Notes: generated by a model from the sequence alone, not told the origin. A stretch of DNA of 64,000 nt from Phycicoccus duodecadis (GCF_002846495.1 NZ_PJNE01000001.1:3286001-3350000); one strand, 5' to 3'. Shown: positions 35,194 to 49,287, counted from the stretch's first letter. Made by a program: numbers and translations.

Positions 35194-35212
35194 GTGCCAC
35201 GAACGCGCCACA
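35193..35212. repeat. Right copy of 20-base direct repeat bounding the island
   Basis: Identical to 30387-30406. It begins at the last conserved codon of the integrase remnant and lies 70 bases from the 3' end of the tRNA. Confidence 0.6.
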
Positions 35213-35281
35213 TCGGGCCGGGAGAGGTCGCATCACGATGTTGGCAGCGGCGTCGTGGCAGCGCTGACCTGCGTAAACGTC

Positions 35282-35358
35282 TGGTGGGGCGTGTCGGGCT
35301 TGAACCGACGACCGACGGATTATGAGTCCGCTGCTCTGACCGACTGAGCTAACGCCCC
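35282..35358 (-). tRNA. tRNA with CAT anticodon, probably tRNA-Ile2 (alternative: elongator Met)
   Basis: Complete cloverleaf: acceptor GGGGCGT with ACGCCCC, D-arm GCTC/GAGC, anticodon stem GCGGA/TCCGT with loop CTCATAA, T-arm GTCGG-TTCAAGC-CCGAC, and an encoded CCA end. A GGGGCGTTAGCTCAG start and GACTCATAATC context recall the CAU tRNA-Ile that TilS modifies with lysidine; this cannot be proved without the other CAT tRNAs. It is not the initiator (first pair G-C). Its 3' end faces the integrase remnant, the usual integration geometry. Confidence 0.92.
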
Positions 35359-35579
35359 GCGGCCACGGACGGCGCCGCGGCCCGGCGAGCCTATCGCCGC
35401 GGGCGCGGCGCCATCCGGCGGGATCGCTGTGAAGGCTGGTGTCTGTGAGCCCGGTGGTGCATGATGTGACGCACAACGGCACCCGAGCGTGCCCGCACAC
35501 GAACACCGGCAGCACACGACCGGCCGACCACGAGCACTGGCGTTGGGGAAGACGTCCACCGCACGTGAAGGAGGCCAGG

Positions 35580-36095
35580 ATGTCTGTCGCGATGCCGCGC
35601 ACCGCAACGCGTGGGGTGGTCTACATCCACTCCACGCCCAAGGCGCTCTGCCCGCACATCATCTGGGCGCTCGAGGGAGTCCTCGGCGCCGGTGTCACCG
35701 TGCAGTGGACCGAGCAGCCCGCCGCCCCGGGGCTCGTCCGCACCGAGCTCAGCTGGGCCTCCGAGTCCGGCACCGGCGCGCGCCTGGCGTCGGCCTTGCG
35801 CGGCTGGGAGCACCTGCGCTACGAGGTCACCGAGGAGCCCAGCCCCGGGTGCGACGGCTCGCGCTGGTCGCACACCCCCCGGCTCGGCATCCACCACACC
35901 TGGACCTCCGCCAACGGCGACGCCGTCGTCAACGAGGACCGCCTCCGCGAGGTCGTGGTCCTCAGCCAGGGCAGCCCCGAGGCGATGCGCGAGATGATCG
36001 AGGAGCTCCTCGGCCTCGAGTGGGACGACGAGCTCGAGCCGTTCCGCTACGCCGGCGACGGCGCTCCCGTGCGCTGGCTGCACCAGGTCGGCTGA
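35580..36095 (+). CDS. DUF3145 family protein
   Basis: 171 residues. The family signature is plain: TRGVVYIHSTPKALCPHIIWALEG, VQWTEQPAAPG, GWEHLRYEVTEEPSPG and the end ELEPFRYAGDGAPVRWLHQVG (parts quoted). The family is restricted to actinobacteria and has no established function. The ATG has GAAGGAGG upstream, a strong ribosome site. It commonly lies near the fatty acid synthesis genes, as here. Confidence 0.88.
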   Translation: MSVAMPRTATRGVVYIHSTPKALCPHIIWALEGVLGAGVTVQWTEQPAAPGLVRTELSWASESGTGARLASALRGWEHLRYEVTEEPSPGCDGSRWSHTPRLGIHHTWTSANGDAVVNEDRLREVVVLSQGSPEAMREMIEELLGLEWDDELEPFRYAGDGAPVRWLHQVG

Positions 36096-36138
36096 CCGGC
36101 CGGCGCCGGTCGCCGGCGGACCGCTCCGGCGTCGCCGA

Positions 36139-36702
36139 TCAGGGGAGCATGCGCAGTCGTGGGCCGAGAGCCCCGGAGAGCACCGCGACCGCGCTGTCGC
36201 TGAGAAGCTCGCCCGGCAGGACCATCCACATCGACCCCGGGCACTCCACCACGAGGTCGCGCCCGACCCAGGTGGCCGCGACCACGGTGTCGAGGTCGAT
36301 CCGGTGCGTCGCCGACGACGTGTCGACCTCGACCCGCGCGCTGTCGAACGTGGCGGTCACCACGGACCCCGGCACCACCCGGGCCCCGAACAGGCGGCGG
36401 CAGCGGCGCCGCAGGGCCCGTGGGCCCGCGAGGACCGCGAGCAGGGCGTAGGCCATGGCGGCGGCGGCGAACATCGCGGCCGTGGGGGCCGGGTCTGCGC
36501 CACCCCCGAGGACCACTCCGCCGGCGACGAGGGCGAGACCGACGGTGACCAGCACCACCTGCCGGGCGAGCCGGGCGCGGCGTCCGGGACGACGGGCCAG
36601 CCAGCGCGCCAGCGCGTCGGCTTCCCGTTCGGCCACTGCCGGGCTGGCCGCGTACTGCGTCACGACCGGCTCGCGGGCGGTGACCTCCGAGGGGGCGTCC
36701 AC
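36139..36702 (-). CDS. Membrane protein with two transmembrane segments and a C-terminal YcxB-like domain
   Basis: 187 residues. A cytoplasmic helix (AVAEREADALARWLARRPG) is followed by two membrane spans at about 47-67 and 74-92, then a soluble C-terminus of strands (VVPGSVVTATFDSARVEV, HRIDLDTVVAATWVGRDLVVECPG) that resembles the YcxB-like fold. Starts at a GTG. It lies between DUF3145 and fabF, in the orientation of fabF, 57 bases after it. The function is unknown. Confidence 0.62.
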   Translation of the reverse strand: MDAPSEVTAREPVVTQYAASPAVAEREADALARWLARRPGRRARLARQVVLVTVGLALVAGGVVLGGGADPAPTAAMFAAAAMAYALLAVLAGPRALRRRCRRLFGARVVPGSVVTATFDSARVEVDTSSATHRIDLDTVVAATWVGRDLVVECPGSMWMVLPGELLSDSAVAVLSGALGPRLRMLP

Positions 36703-36758
36703 GCGGTCACGCTAGCCGAGGGGAGCCGTCGAGGGCCCGGATCCGCCCGGACGGACGG

Positions 36759-38000
36759 TCAGAGGCTCTTGATGACGAGAGCGACGTTGTGGCCGCCGAA
36801 CCCGAACGAGTTGTTCAGGGCCGCGATGTCGCCTCTCGGCAGCGCCCGGTGCTCATCGCGGATGACGTCGAGGTCGATCGCCGGGTCGAGGTCGTCGATG
36901 TTGATGGCCGCGGGCGCCGTGCGGTGGTGCACCGCCAGCACGGTGAGCAGCCCCTCGAGGGCCCCGGCCGCACCCAGCAGGTGCCCGGTCATCGACTTGG
37001 TGGCGCTCACCGGCATCCCGTCGACCGCGTCACCGAAGGCGCGGCGGATCGCGTTGGCCTCGGCCACGTCGCCGACCGGTGTCGAGGTGGCGTGGGCGTT
37101 GATGTGCACGATGTCGGCAGCGGTGAGCCCGGCCCGCTCGACGGCCTCGCGCATGGCGCGGCTGGCGCCCGCGCCCTCGGGCTCGGGGGCGGTGATGTGG
37201 TGCGCGTCGGCCGACATCCCGATCGAGGCGAACTCGGCGTAGATGCGGGCACCGCGGGCCTTGGCGTGCTCGTACTCCTCGAGGACCATCACGGCGGCGC
37301 CTTCACCCATGACGAAGCCGTCGCGCCCGGTGTCGTAGGGGCGGGAGGCGGCCGTGGGGTCGTCGTTGCGGGTCGAGAGCGCCTGCATCTGGGAGAACCC
37401 GGCGAAGCAGATGGGGTGGGTGGCGCACTCGGTGCCGCCGGCCACCACCATGTCGGCGCGGCCGCCGCGGATCATGTCGTAGCCGGTGCCCATCGACTCG
37501 GCGCCGGAGGCGCAGGCCGAGACCGTGGTGTGCGCGCCGGCGCGGGCGCCGAGCAGCAGCGACACGTTGCCGGCCGAGGTGTTGGGCATGAGCATGGGGA
37601 CCGCGAGCGGGAAGACCCGCCGCACGCCCTTCTCGCGCAGGTTGTCCCACTGGTCGAGCAGGGTCCAGACCCCACCGATGCCGGTGCCGATCGCGACGCC
37701 GAGCCGCTCGGGGTCGACCTCGGGGGAGCCGGCGTCCTCCATGGCGGCGAGCGAGGCGATGACCGCGTACTGGGCGCTGGGGTCCATCCGCCGGATCTGC
37801 ACCTTGGTGAGGACCTCGGACGGGTCCTGCGCGATGGTGCAGGCGAAGTGGACGGGCAGCTCGTAGCGGTCGAGCATCTCCTGGTCCAGGGGCTTGGCGC
37901 CGGACCGGCCGGCGAGGATGCCCTCCCACGTCTCGGCGATGGTGCCGCCGAGTGGGGTGGTGGCACCGAGTCCGGTGACGACGACGCGACGCTCGCTCAT
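36759..38000 (-). CDS. fabF: 3-oxoacyl-ACP synthase II (FabF)
   Basis: 413 residues; elongating condensing enzyme of type II fatty acid synthesis. Catalytic Cys in VSACASGAESMGTG, His in NAHATSTPVGD and His in NSFGFGGHNVAL; the Lys of SATKSMTGHLLGAAG is present. Last gene of the leftward fabD-fabH-acpP-fabF operon, 99 bases after acpP. Length and motifs are standard. It uses acyl-ACP and malonyl-ACP made by the neighbouring gene products. Confidence 0.97.
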   Translation of the reverse strand: MSERRVVVTGLGATTPLGGTIAETWEGILAGRSGAKPLDQEMLDRYELPVHFACTIAQDPSEVLTKVQIRRMDPSAQYAVIASLAAMEDAGSPEVDPERLGVAIGTGIGGVWTLLDQWDNLREKGVRRVFPLAVPMLMPNTSAGNVSLLLGARAGAHTTVSACASGAESMGTGYDMIRGGRADMVVAGGTECATHPICFAGFSQMQALSTRNDDPTAASRPYDTGRDGFVMGEGAAVMVLEEYEHAKARGARIYAEFASIGMSADAHHITAPEPEGAGASRAMREAVERAGLTAADIVHINAHATSTPVGDVAEANAIRRAFGDAVDGMPVSATKSMTGHLLGAAGALEGLLTVLAVHHRTAPAAINIDDLDPAIDLDVIRDEHRALPRGDIAALNNSFGFGGHNVALVIKSL

Positions 38001-38099
38001 GGGTCAGCTGCTCCTCAGGTGGTCGTGGCGGGGATCGCCCGCCGGGGTCACCCCCGGGCGCCCCGTGGAGGGGACGCTACCGGGGGCGACGGCCGGGCG

Positions 38100-38345
38100 T
38101 CAGCCCTGGTTGTTCTGGATGAAGGTGACGGCGTCGCCGACGGTGGTGAGGTTCTTGACCTCGTCGTCGGGGATGCGCACACCGAACTTCTCCTCGGCGT
38201 TGACGACGATCGTCATCATCGAGAGGGAGTCGATGTCGAGGTCGTCGGTGAAGGACTTGTCCATCTGGACCTCGGCCGGGTCGAGCCCGGTCTCCTCGTT
38301 GACGATCTCGGCGAGGCCGCTGAGGATCTCCTGCTGGTCTGCCAT
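38100..38345 (-). CDS. acpP: Acyl carrier protein
   Basis: 81 residues, acidic, four-helix ACP. The phosphopantetheine serine is in DDLDIDSLSMM. The C-terminal helix carries DDEVKNLTTVGDAVTFI. AGGAGAGAG precedes the ATG. The product carries the growing chain for FabH and FabF encoded on either side. Confidence 0.97.
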   Translation of the reverse strand: MADQQEILSGLAEIVNEETGLDPAEVQMDKSFTDDLDIDSLSMMTIVVNAEEKFGVRIPDDEVKNLTTVGDAVTFIQNNQG

Positions 38346-38424
38346 TGCTCTCTCCTTCTGTGGGGGATGCGGTGCTGCTCGGCCCGGATGACCCGTGGGC
38401 CCACGGGAGTGGGTGGGGCGTCGC

Positions 38425-39441
38425 CTAGGGGATGACGACGACCTGCGCGGCGTAGGACAGGCCCGCGCCGAAGCCGATCTGGAGGGCCAGGCCGCCGCTG
38501 GGGATCTCGCCCTGGCGCACCATCCGCTCCATCGCCAGCGGCACCGAGGCCGCCGAGGTGTTGCCGGTGTACGCGATGTCGCGGGCGATGGGGATGTCGG
38601 CCGGCATGTTCAGCTTCTTGGCCATCGCGTCGATGATGCGCACGTTGGCCTGGTGCGGGATGAAGGCGTCGAGCTGGTCGGCGGTGATGCCCGCCACGTC
38701 GAGCGCCTGCTGGGCCACCGGCGCCATGCCCCACACCGCCCAGCGGAACACGGTCTGGCCCGCCATCCCGATGTGCGGCCACTCCAGGCCCTTGCGGTGC
38801 ACGTCGATCCAGGACTCGGTCTGCGAGATCGCCTCCCAGTTGGCGCCGTCGGAGCCCCACACCGTCGGTGCGATGCCGACGGTGTCGCTCTGGCTGACCA
38901 CGGCCGCGCCCGCACCGTCGGCGAAGATGAAGGCGGTGCCGCGGTCGTCGAGGGAGGTGAAGTCGGAGAGCCGCTCGACGCCCACGACCAGGACGTGGCG
39001 GGCTGTGCCGGTGCGCACGAGGTCGGAGGCGACGGCGATGCCGTGGCAGTACCCGGCGCAGGCGGCCGAGATGTCGAAGGCCGCGCCCTTGGTGCCGAGC
39101 CGCTCGGCGAGCATCGGGGCCGCGGCCGGGGTCTGGTACGGCCAGCTCACGGTGGCGAGCAGGACGACGTCGATGTCCTCGGGCGCGACCCCCGCCATCT
39201 CGAGCGCCGGCGTGGCCGCGAAGACGGACATGTCGATCACCGACTCGCCCTCGCCGGCGAAACGGCGCTCGATGATGCCGCTGCGCTCGCGGATCCACTC
39301 GTCAGAGGAGTCGATGCGCTCGACCAGCTCGCTGTTGGGGACGACCCGGCGCGGCCGGTAGCCGCCGATGCCGGTGATCCGCGAGTGCGTGACGGGGCGC
39401 GCGGTCAGCCGGTCGGCGAAGCCCTTGGAGGTGACGGTCAT
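38425..39441 (-). CDS. fabH: 3-oxoacyl-ACP synthase III (FabH)
   Basis: 338 residues; starts fatty acid chains from acyl-CoA and malonyl-ACP. The triad is visible: Cys in DISAACAGYCHG, His in FIPHQANVRI, Asn in YTGNTSAASVP. In actinobacteria it favours branched or short primers; the sequence alone does not tell. The start overlaps the fabD stop as ATGA. Confidence 0.96.
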   Translation of the reverse strand: MTVTSKGFADRLTARPVTHSRITGIGGYRPRRVVPNSELVERIDSSDEWIRERSGIIERRFAGEGESVIDMSVFAATPALEMAGVAPEDIDVVLLATVSWPYQTPAAAPMLAERLGTKGAAFDISAACAGYCHGIAVASDLVRTGTARHVLVVGVERLSDFTSLDDRGTAFIFADGAGAAVVSQSDTVGIAPTVWGSDGANWEAISQTESWIDVHRKGLEWPHIGMAGQTVFRWAVWGMAPVAQQALDVAGITADQLDAFIPHQANVRIIDAMAKKLNMPADIPIARDIAYTGNTSAASVPLAMERMVRQGEIPSGGLALQIGFGAGLSYAAQVVVIP

Positions 39442-40352
39442 GCGGAGTGCTCCTGGACGAGGGTGCGGGCGGCCTCGAGGTCGTCGGGGGACTTCAGGGC
39501 CAAGAGCTCGACACCCTTGAGGGCCCGCTTGGCCAGGCCCACGAGGGTGCCCGCGGGGGCGAGCTCGATGAGGGCGGTGACGCCGAGGGTGGCGAACCGC
39601 TCCATGCACAGGTCCCAGCGGACGGGGTTCGAGACCTGGGCGACGAGCCGGTTGAGCACCTCGCGGCCGTCGGTGACGATCTCACCGTCGCGGTTGCTGA
39701 CCAGCGGCACGGTGGCGTCGGCGGGGGAGAGGCCGGCCGCGGCCGCCGCCAGCGCGTCGACGGCCGGCTGCATGTAGGAGGTGTGGAAGGCGCCGGCCAC
39801 CTTCAGCGGGATGACCCGGGCGCGGGTGGGGGGCTCGGCGGCCAGGGCCGCGAGGGCGTCGAGCGCGCCGGCGGCCACGACCTGGCCCGCGCCGTTGACG
39901 TTGGCGGGGGTGAGACCGTGCGACGCGACGGCGGCCAGTACCTCGTCGGGATCGCCGCCCAGCACCGCGCTCATCCCGGTGGGAGTGGCGGCGCTGGCCT
40001 CGGCCATCCCGCGTCCGCGCAGGGCGACCAGGCGCATCGCGTCGTCCTCGGCCAGGACGCCCGCCCCCGCGGCGGCGGTGATCTCTCCGACCGAGTGGCC
40101 GGAGAGGGCACCGGCGCCGGCCGGGCCGCCGAGGGCCCGCAGCGTGAGCAGCCCGGCCCCGACCAGCAGCGGCTGGGCGACCGCGGTGTCCTTGATGGTC
40201 TCCTCGTCGGACGTGGTGCCGTGGGCGACGAGGTCGACCTGCGCGGCGTCGGCGAGGGCGCCCAGATGCTCACGGGTGCCGGGGAGCTCGAGCCACGGGC
40301 TGAGGAAGCCGGGGGTCTGGGACCCCTGGCCGGGGCAGACGATGACGATCAC
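39438..40352 (-). CDS. fabD: Malonyl-CoA:ACP transacylase (FabD)
   Basis: 304 residues; loads malonyl onto ACP. N-terminal CPGQGSQTPGF, catalytic Ser in LSGHSVGEITAAA, the Arg in ALRGRGM, and the catalytic His in VAGAFHTSYM. First gene of the operon. The GTG start lies six bases after CACGCT, so the operon transcript may begin at the start codon; GGAGGG between them is too close to act as a normal ribosome site. A palindrome thought to bind FasR lies about 75 bases upstream. Confidence 0.95.
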   Translation of the reverse strand: MIVIVCPGQGSQTPGFLSPWLELPGTREHLGALADAAQVDLVAHGTTSDEETIKDTAVAQPLLVGAGLLTLRALGGPAGAGALSGHSVGEITAAAGAGVLAEDDAMRLVALRGRGMAEASAATPTGMSAVLGGDPDEVLAAVASHGLTPANVNGAGQVVAAGALDALAALAAEPPTRARVIPLKVAGAFHTSYMQPAVDALAAAAAGLSPADATVPLVSNRDGEIVTDGREVLNRLVAQVSNPVRWDLCMERFATLGVTALIELAPAGTLVGLAKRALKGVELLALKSPDDLEAARTLVQEHSA

Positions 40353-40420
40353 CCCTCCAGCGTGGCGTGCCGGCCGTGACCGAACCGTGACGAAGGGGGA
40401 CGAACCTGACCGGCCCGTTC

Positions 40421-40435
40421 TGTGGGGTTCCCACA
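40421..40435. promoter_or_regulatory. Candidate FasR operator upstream of fabD
   Basis: TGTGGG-GTT-CCCACA, a perfect six-base palindrome with three-base centre, midway between fasR and fabD. Its centre is about 76 bases upstream of the predicted fabD transcript start, a usual place for an activator. FasR activates the fab operon in Streptomyces; binding here is inferred. Confidence 0.5.
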
Positions 40436-40450
40436 AATGGCTGAGCGGGG

Positions 40451-41638
40451 TCAGCGCGCGGTGGCGACGCGGGCGACCGGGCCGAGGCGGTGCATGGCCA
40501 GGGCGATCCGCACCGTCTGGGCGTCGTGGGCGTCGGCCAGGTCGTAGCCGGTGGCCTTCTCGATGCCGGCCAGCCGGTAGCGCACCGTGTTGGGATGCAC
40601 GATGAGGTGCCGGGCGGTGCCCTCGACGCCCAGCCCGCGGTCGAGCCAGGCCGCGGCGGTGTCGAGCAGCGAGCCGCCGCCGGCGTCGGCCAGCGGCGCG
40701 ATGATCCGGGCCCGCAGGGCGTTGCGGGCCGGCATGTCGCCGAGCAGCGCCCGCTCGGCCAGCAGGTCGTCGGCCGCCACCGGGCGCGGGGCCTCGGGCC
40801 ACGCGGGCGCCGCGGTGTGGCCCGAGATCGCGGCCCGGGCGCTGCGCCCGGCGGCGAACAGGTGCGGCACGGTGGGCCCGACGACCAGCGGGCCGGCGCC
40901 GAGGTGCGGGTCGAGCGCCGTGGCCAGGGCCATCGGGTCGGCCACGCTGCCCGCGATGCAGACCACCCGCGGCCCGTGCACGGCCACCAGCAGCTCGGAG
41001 CCCACGCGCCGGGCGGTGCGGTGCAGCTCCCCGAGCACGCTGCCGGTGGCGCCGGGCGGGGTGGACCCCACGACGACGGCGACCGACGAGACCGCCCCCC
41101 AGCCGAGGGCGGCCGCGCGCGACTGCATCGAGTCGTCGGCCTCGCCGCGGATGACGGCGTCGACCACGAGCGACTCCAGGCGCGCGTCCCAGGCGCCACG
41201 GGCCTCGGCGGCCTCGGCGTACACCTCGGCGGCGGCGAACGCGACCTCGCGGCTGTAGCGCAGGACGGCCTCGCGGGCCAGGTCCTCCTCACCGGGGGCG
41301 GCCAGGCCCGAGATGTCGCGCTCGACCACGGCGATGACGGTGCGGATGAGGTCGAGGGTCTGCGCCAGGCTGATCGAGCGGGTGAGCTCGCGCGGTGCGG
41401 TGCCGAAGACGTCGGCCAGCACCGCGGCCCGGCTCTGGTCGCCGCCGAACCACTCCAGGAAGCTCGAGATGCCGGCCTGCGCCACCAGCCCGACCCACGA
41501 ACGGTCCTCGGCCGACAGCGACCGGAACCAGGCGTGGTCGGCCTCCATCTGCCGCACGGCGGCCGCCCCGAGATCGCCCGCGGCCCGGACGACCCGGGTG
41601 CGGGTCTCCTCGGAGGGCCGGGTGGGGGCGGGGCTCAT
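40451..41638 (-). CDS. fasR: PucR-family transcriptional regulator (FasR-like)
   Basis: 395 residues. The N-terminal half is a helical domain (LSAEDRSWVGLVAQAGISSFLEWF) and a middle GGDEF-like sensing part typical of CdaR/PucR proteins. The C-terminal HTH_30 is clear: LLDTAAAWLDRGLG, then TARHLIVHPNTVRYRLAGIEKATGYDL (key NTVRYRL). Position directly upstream of fabD, 98 bases apart, is that of FasR, the activator of fatty acid synthesis in Streptomyces. TACACT stands six bases before the ATG, so its mRNA is probably leaderless. Confidence 0.88.
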   Translation of the reverse strand: MSPAPTRPSEETRTRVVRAAGDLGAAAVRQMEADHAWFRSLSAEDRSWVGLVAQAGISSFLEWFGGDQSRAAVLADVFGTAPRELTRSISLAQTLDLIRTVIAVVERDISGLAAPGEEDLAREAVLRYSREVAFAAAEVYAEAAEARGAWDARLESLVVDAVIRGEADDSMQSRAAALGWGAVSSVAVVVGSTPPGATGSVLGELHRTARRVGSELLVAVHGPRVVCIAGSVADPMALATALDPHLGAGPLVVGPTVPHLFAAGRSARAAISGHTAAPAWPEAPRPVAADDLLAERALLGDMPARNALRARIIAPLADAGGGSLLDTAAAWLDRGLGVEGTARHLIVHPNTVRYRLAGIEKATGYDLADAHDAQTVRIALAMHRLGPVARVATAR

Positions 41639-41684
41639 CCGGCCAGTGTATTTGTGCGGGCCGGACAAGCGCGGGCTCAGCGGG

Positions 41685-45954
<4,270 letters not shown>

Positions 45955-45986
45955 CCCAGCGGGTCCTCGGACCCACCGGCTCACGC

Positions 45987-46023
45987 GACGGGCCCCGGAC
46001 GCACTGTGCGTCCGGGGCCCGTC
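45987..46023. terminator. Terminator after katG
   Basis: 18-base complementary arms (beginning GACGGGCCCCGGAC) around a minimal centre, perfectly paired, 32 bases after katG and 38 bases before the end of the convergent thiamine-binding-type gene. No U-tract. Probably bidirectional. Confidence 0.85.
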
Positions 46024-46061
46024 GTCGTACCCGGGGGTCGGGGTCGCACCCCGGGGTCGGG

Positions 46062-46364
46062 TCAGGCGTCGCCGAGGATCTCGTCGACGCGCTCGACCTT
46101 GGACGTCAGCATCCCGGTGTGCCCCGGGCGGATGTCGCACTTGACGACCAGCGACACCCGCGGGTGGCGCGCGGTCATGGCGTCGACGCACTGCTTCAGC
46201 ACGCCGAACACCTCGTCCCACTCACCCTCGAGGTTGGTGAACATCGCGTTGGTCTCGTGCGGCAGGCCGCTGGCGCGGACGATGCCGACGGCCTCGGCGA
46301 CCGCGGCCGCGTAGGACCCGGTGTCGTCGGGGGAGGCGGGGGCGATGCTGAAGGCGGCGATCAT
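46062..46364 (-). CDS. MTH1187/YkoF-type thiamine-binding protein
   Basis: 100 residues, ferredoxin-like fold. Starts IAAFSIAPASP and contains GLPHETNAMFTNLEGEWDEVF, then RVSLVVKCDIRPGHTGM (partly quoted), which fits the MTH1187 family. Members bind thiamine or similar in the cytoplasm. It begins two bases after the aceE stop, so it is in the same transcript as a thiamine-diphosphate enzyme, which fits the ligand. Confidence 0.82.
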   Translation of the reverse strand: MIAAFSIAPASPDDTGSYAAAVAEAVGIVRASGLPHETNAMFTNLEGEWDEVFGVLKQCVDAMTARHPRVSLVVKCDIRPGHTGMLTSKVERVDEILGDA

Positions 46365-46366
46365 CC

Positions 46367-49150
46367 TCAGCTGTCGCCGCCCTCGTTGCCCGAGCGGCCG
46401 GCGGTCACGTCGTGCAGCCGGTAGCGGCGCGCCGCCTCGAGCGGCACCGAGCGGTCGATCTCGCCGCGCTCGGCCAGGGCCTGGAGGGCCCGCACCGCCA
46501 TCGACGGCCCGTCGATGTGGAAGAAGCGCCGCGCGGCCGGGCGGGTGTCGGAGAACCCGAACCCGTCGGCGCCGAGGGAGTGGAAGTCGCCCGGCACCCA
46601 CTGCCGGATCTGGTCCTGCACGGCCCGCATGTAGTCGGACACGGCGATGACCGGGCCCTTGCGGCCCGCGAGCTGCGAGGTGACCCACGGGGTGGGCGCC
46701 TCGGACTCGGGGTGCAGGAACGCGGCCTCGTCGCAGCGGAGCCCGTCGCGGCGCAGCTCGTTCCACGACGTGACGGACCAGACGTCGGCGACGACGTTCC
46801 AGTCGTTGCGCAGCAGCTCCTGGGCCTCGAGGGCCCACGGCATCCCGACGCCCGATGCCAGCAGCTGCACGCGCGGGGCGTCGTCGGACAGGCCTTCGGT
46901 CGAGCCGCTGTCGAAGAGGTACATGCCCTTGAGCAGCCCCTCGCGGTCGAGGTTCTCGGGCTCGGCCGGCTGGCGCATCGGCTCGTTGTAGACGGTGAGG
47001 TAGTAGATGAGGTTGCGCTCGGCCTCGGTCATCGACTCGTCGGTGCCGTACATCCGGTGCAGGCCGTCCTGCACGATGTGGGCGATCTCGTAGGCGAAGG
47101 CCGGGTCGTAGTGCACGACCGCCGGGTTGGTCGACGCCAGCAGGGGGCTGTGCCCGTCGGCGTGCTGCAGGCCCTCGCCGGTGAGCGTGGTGCGCCCCGC
47201 GGTGGCCCCGATGAGGAACCCGCGCGTCATCTGGTCGGCCGCGGCCCACACCGAGTCACCGGTGCGCTGGAAGCCGAACATCGAGTAGAAGACGTAGATC
47301 GGGATCATCGGCTCGCCGTGGGTGGCGTAGCTCGAGCCCACCGCGGTGAAGGCCGCCATCGAGCCGGCCTCGTTGATGCCGAGGTGGAGGATGTGGCCGT
47401 CCTTGGCCTCGCGGTAGGCCAGCATCAGGTCGGCGTCGACCGGGGTGTAGCGCTGGCCGTGCGGGTTGTAGATCTTGATGGTCGAGAAGAAGCTGTCCAT
47501 CCCGAAGGTGCGCGCCTCGTCGGGGATGATCGGCACGATGCGGTTGCCGAACTCCTTGTCGCGCATGAGGTCCTTCAGCAGACGCACGAACGCCATCGTG
47601 GTGGCGATCTCCTGCTTCCCCGAGCCCTTCTTGACCTGCGCGTAGGCGGCGTCGTCGGGCAGGTGGATGGGGATGTGGGTCGTGCGGCGCTCGGGCAGGC
47701 CGCCGCCGAGCTTCGCGCGCCGCTCGAGGGCGTACTGGATCACCGGGTCGTCGGCGCCGGGGTGGTAGTACGGCGCGTTGTACGGGTCGGCCTCGAGCTG
47801 GGCGTCGGTGACCGGGATGGCCAGGGAGTCGCGCAGCCCCTTGAGGTCGTCGAGGGTGAACTTCTTCATCTGGTGCGTCGAGTTGCGCCCCGCGAAGCTG
47901 CGACCGAGGCCGTAGCCCTTGATGGTCTTGGCGAGGATGACGGTGGGCTGGCCGGTGTGGCCCAGCGCCGCCTTGTACGCCGCATAGACCTTGCGGTAGT
48001 CGTGGCCGCCGCGCTTGAGCTTCCACCAGACGTCGTCGTCGGACCAGTCCTCGACCATCTTGCGGGTGCGCGGGTCGCGGCCGAAGAAGTGGTCGCGCAC
48101 GTACTTGCCGTCGTTGGCGCGGAAGGTCTGGTAGTCGCCGTCGGAGGTGCTGTTCATCAGGTGCACCAGGGCGCCGTCACCGTCGGCCGCCAGCAGCGGG
48201 TCCCAGCCGCGGCCCCAGACGACCTTGATGACGTTCCAGCCGGCGCCACGGAAGAACGCCTCGAGCTCCTGGATGATCTTGCCGTTGCCGCGCACCGGGC
48301 CGTCGAGGCGCTGGAGGTTGCAGTTGATGACGAAGGTGAGGTTGTCGAGCTCCTCTTGCGCCGCGAGCTGGAGCAGGCCGCGTGACTCGGGCTCGTCCAT
48401 CTCGCCGTCGCCGAGGAAGGCCCAGGTGTGCTGGTCGCTGGTGTCCTTGATGCCGCGGTTGTGCAGGTACTTGTCGAACTGCGCCTGGTAGATCGCGTTC
48501 ATCGGGCCCAGGCCCATCGACACCGTGGGGAACTCCCAGAAGTCCGGCATCAGGCGCGGGTGGGGGTAGCTGGGCAGCGCGAGCGGCTCGCCGTCGACGA
48601 GGTGGCTCTTCTCCTGCCGGAAACCGTCGAGGCGGTCCTCGGAGATGCGGCCCTCGAGGTAGGCGCGCGCGTACATCCCGGGCGAGGCGTGACCCTGGAA
48701 GTAGATGTGGTCGCCGCCGCCGGGGTGGTCCTTGCCGCGGAAGAAGTGGTTCATGCCCACCTCGTAGAGCGTCGCGGCCGAGGCGTAGGTCGAGATGTGG
48801 CCGCCGACCCCGATGCCGGGGCGCTGCGCGCGGTGCACGACCATGGCGGCGTTCCAGCGCAGGAGGGCGCGGAAGCGGCGCTCGGTGTCCTCGTCGCCGG
48901 GGAACCACGGCTCCTGCTCGGGGCTGATGGTGTTGACGTAGTCGGTGGTCGTCAGCGACGGCACGCCGACCTGCATGGCGCGGGCCCGCTCGAGGAGGCG
49001 CAGCATCAGGTACCGCGCCCGCGTCCGGCCCGGCCCGTCGATGACGGCGTCGAGGCTCTCGAGCCACTCGTCGGTCTCGCTCGGGTCGATGTCCGGCAGG
49101 TGGGTGGGGATGCCGTTGAGGATGGGGCCGACGTCTTCGTGGAGTGCCAC
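46367..49150 (-). CDS. aceE: Pyruvate dehydrogenase E1 component (homodimeric AceE)
   Basis: 927 residues; thiamine diphosphate-dependent decarboxylation of pyruvate in the pyruvate dehydrogenase complex. The diphosphate motif is [14 protein letters not shown] with the asparagine about 28 residues on (FVINCN). Also typical are [19 protein letters not shown] and [14 protein letters not shown]. The GTG start agrees with the family N-terminus. The lipoyl E2 and E3 genes are not in the window, as is normal in actinobacteria where aceE stands apart. Confidence 0.96.
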   Translation of the reverse strand: MALHEDVGPILNGIPTHLPDIDPSETDEWLESLDAVIDGPGRTRARYLMLRLLERARAMQVGVPSLTTTDYVNTISPEQEPWFPGDEDTERRFRALLRWNAAMVVHRAQRPGIGVGGHISTYASAATLYEVGMNHFFRGKDHPGGGDHIYFQGHASPGMYARAYLEGRISEDRLDGFRQEKSHLVDGEPLALPSYPHPRLMPDFWEFPTVSMGLGPMNAIYQAQFDKYLHNRGIKDTSDQHTWAFLGDGEMDEPESRGLLQLAAQEELDNLTFVINCNLQRLDGPVRGNGKIIQELEAFFRGAGWNVIKVVWGRGWDPLLAADGDGALVHLMNSTSDGDYQTFRANDGKYVRDHFFGRDPRTRKMVEDWSDDDVWWKLKRGGHDYRKVYAAYKAALGHTGQPTVILAKTIKGYGLGRSFAGRNSTHQMKKFTLDDLKGLRDSLAIPVTDAQLEADPYNAPYYHPGADDPVIQYALERRAKLGGGLPERRTTHIPIHLPDDAAYAQVKKGSGKQEIATTMAFVRLLKDLMRDKEFGNRIVPIIPDEARTFGMDSFFSTIKIYNPHGQRYTPVDADLMLAYREAKDGHILHLGINEAGSMAAFTAVGSSYATHGEPMIPIYVFYSMFGFQRTGDSVWAAADQMTRGFLIGATAGRTTLTGEGLQHADGHSPLLASTNPAVVHYDPAFAYEIAHIVQDGLHRMYGTDESMTEAERNLIYYLTVYNEPMRQPAEPENLDREGLLKGMYLFDSGSTEGLSDDAPRVQLLASGVGMPWALEAQELLRNDWNVVADVWSVTSWNELRRDGLRCDEAAFLHPESEAPTPWVTSQLAGRKGPVIAVSDYMRAVQDQIRQWVPGDFHSLGADGFGFSDTRPAARRFFHIDGPSMAVRALQALAERGEIDRSVPLEAARRYRLHDVTAGRSGNEGGDS

Positions 49151-49287
49151 GCGCTCGTCCTTTCACCGGTCGATGGCCGCGCCCCGGTCGGGAGCCGACG
49201 TTCCCATCCTTCACCCCGACGCGGCTGCGTCACAATCCGGCCCGGGTTACTGGACGGTACGGGTCGAGGGTCGGGTGCCCGCGCCCC

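Noticed and set aside
35282..35358. A duplicated tRNA 3' end that would mark the other border of the integrated element
   Set aside because: I could not find a second copy of the tRNA end in the window; the only matching pair is the 20-base repeat.
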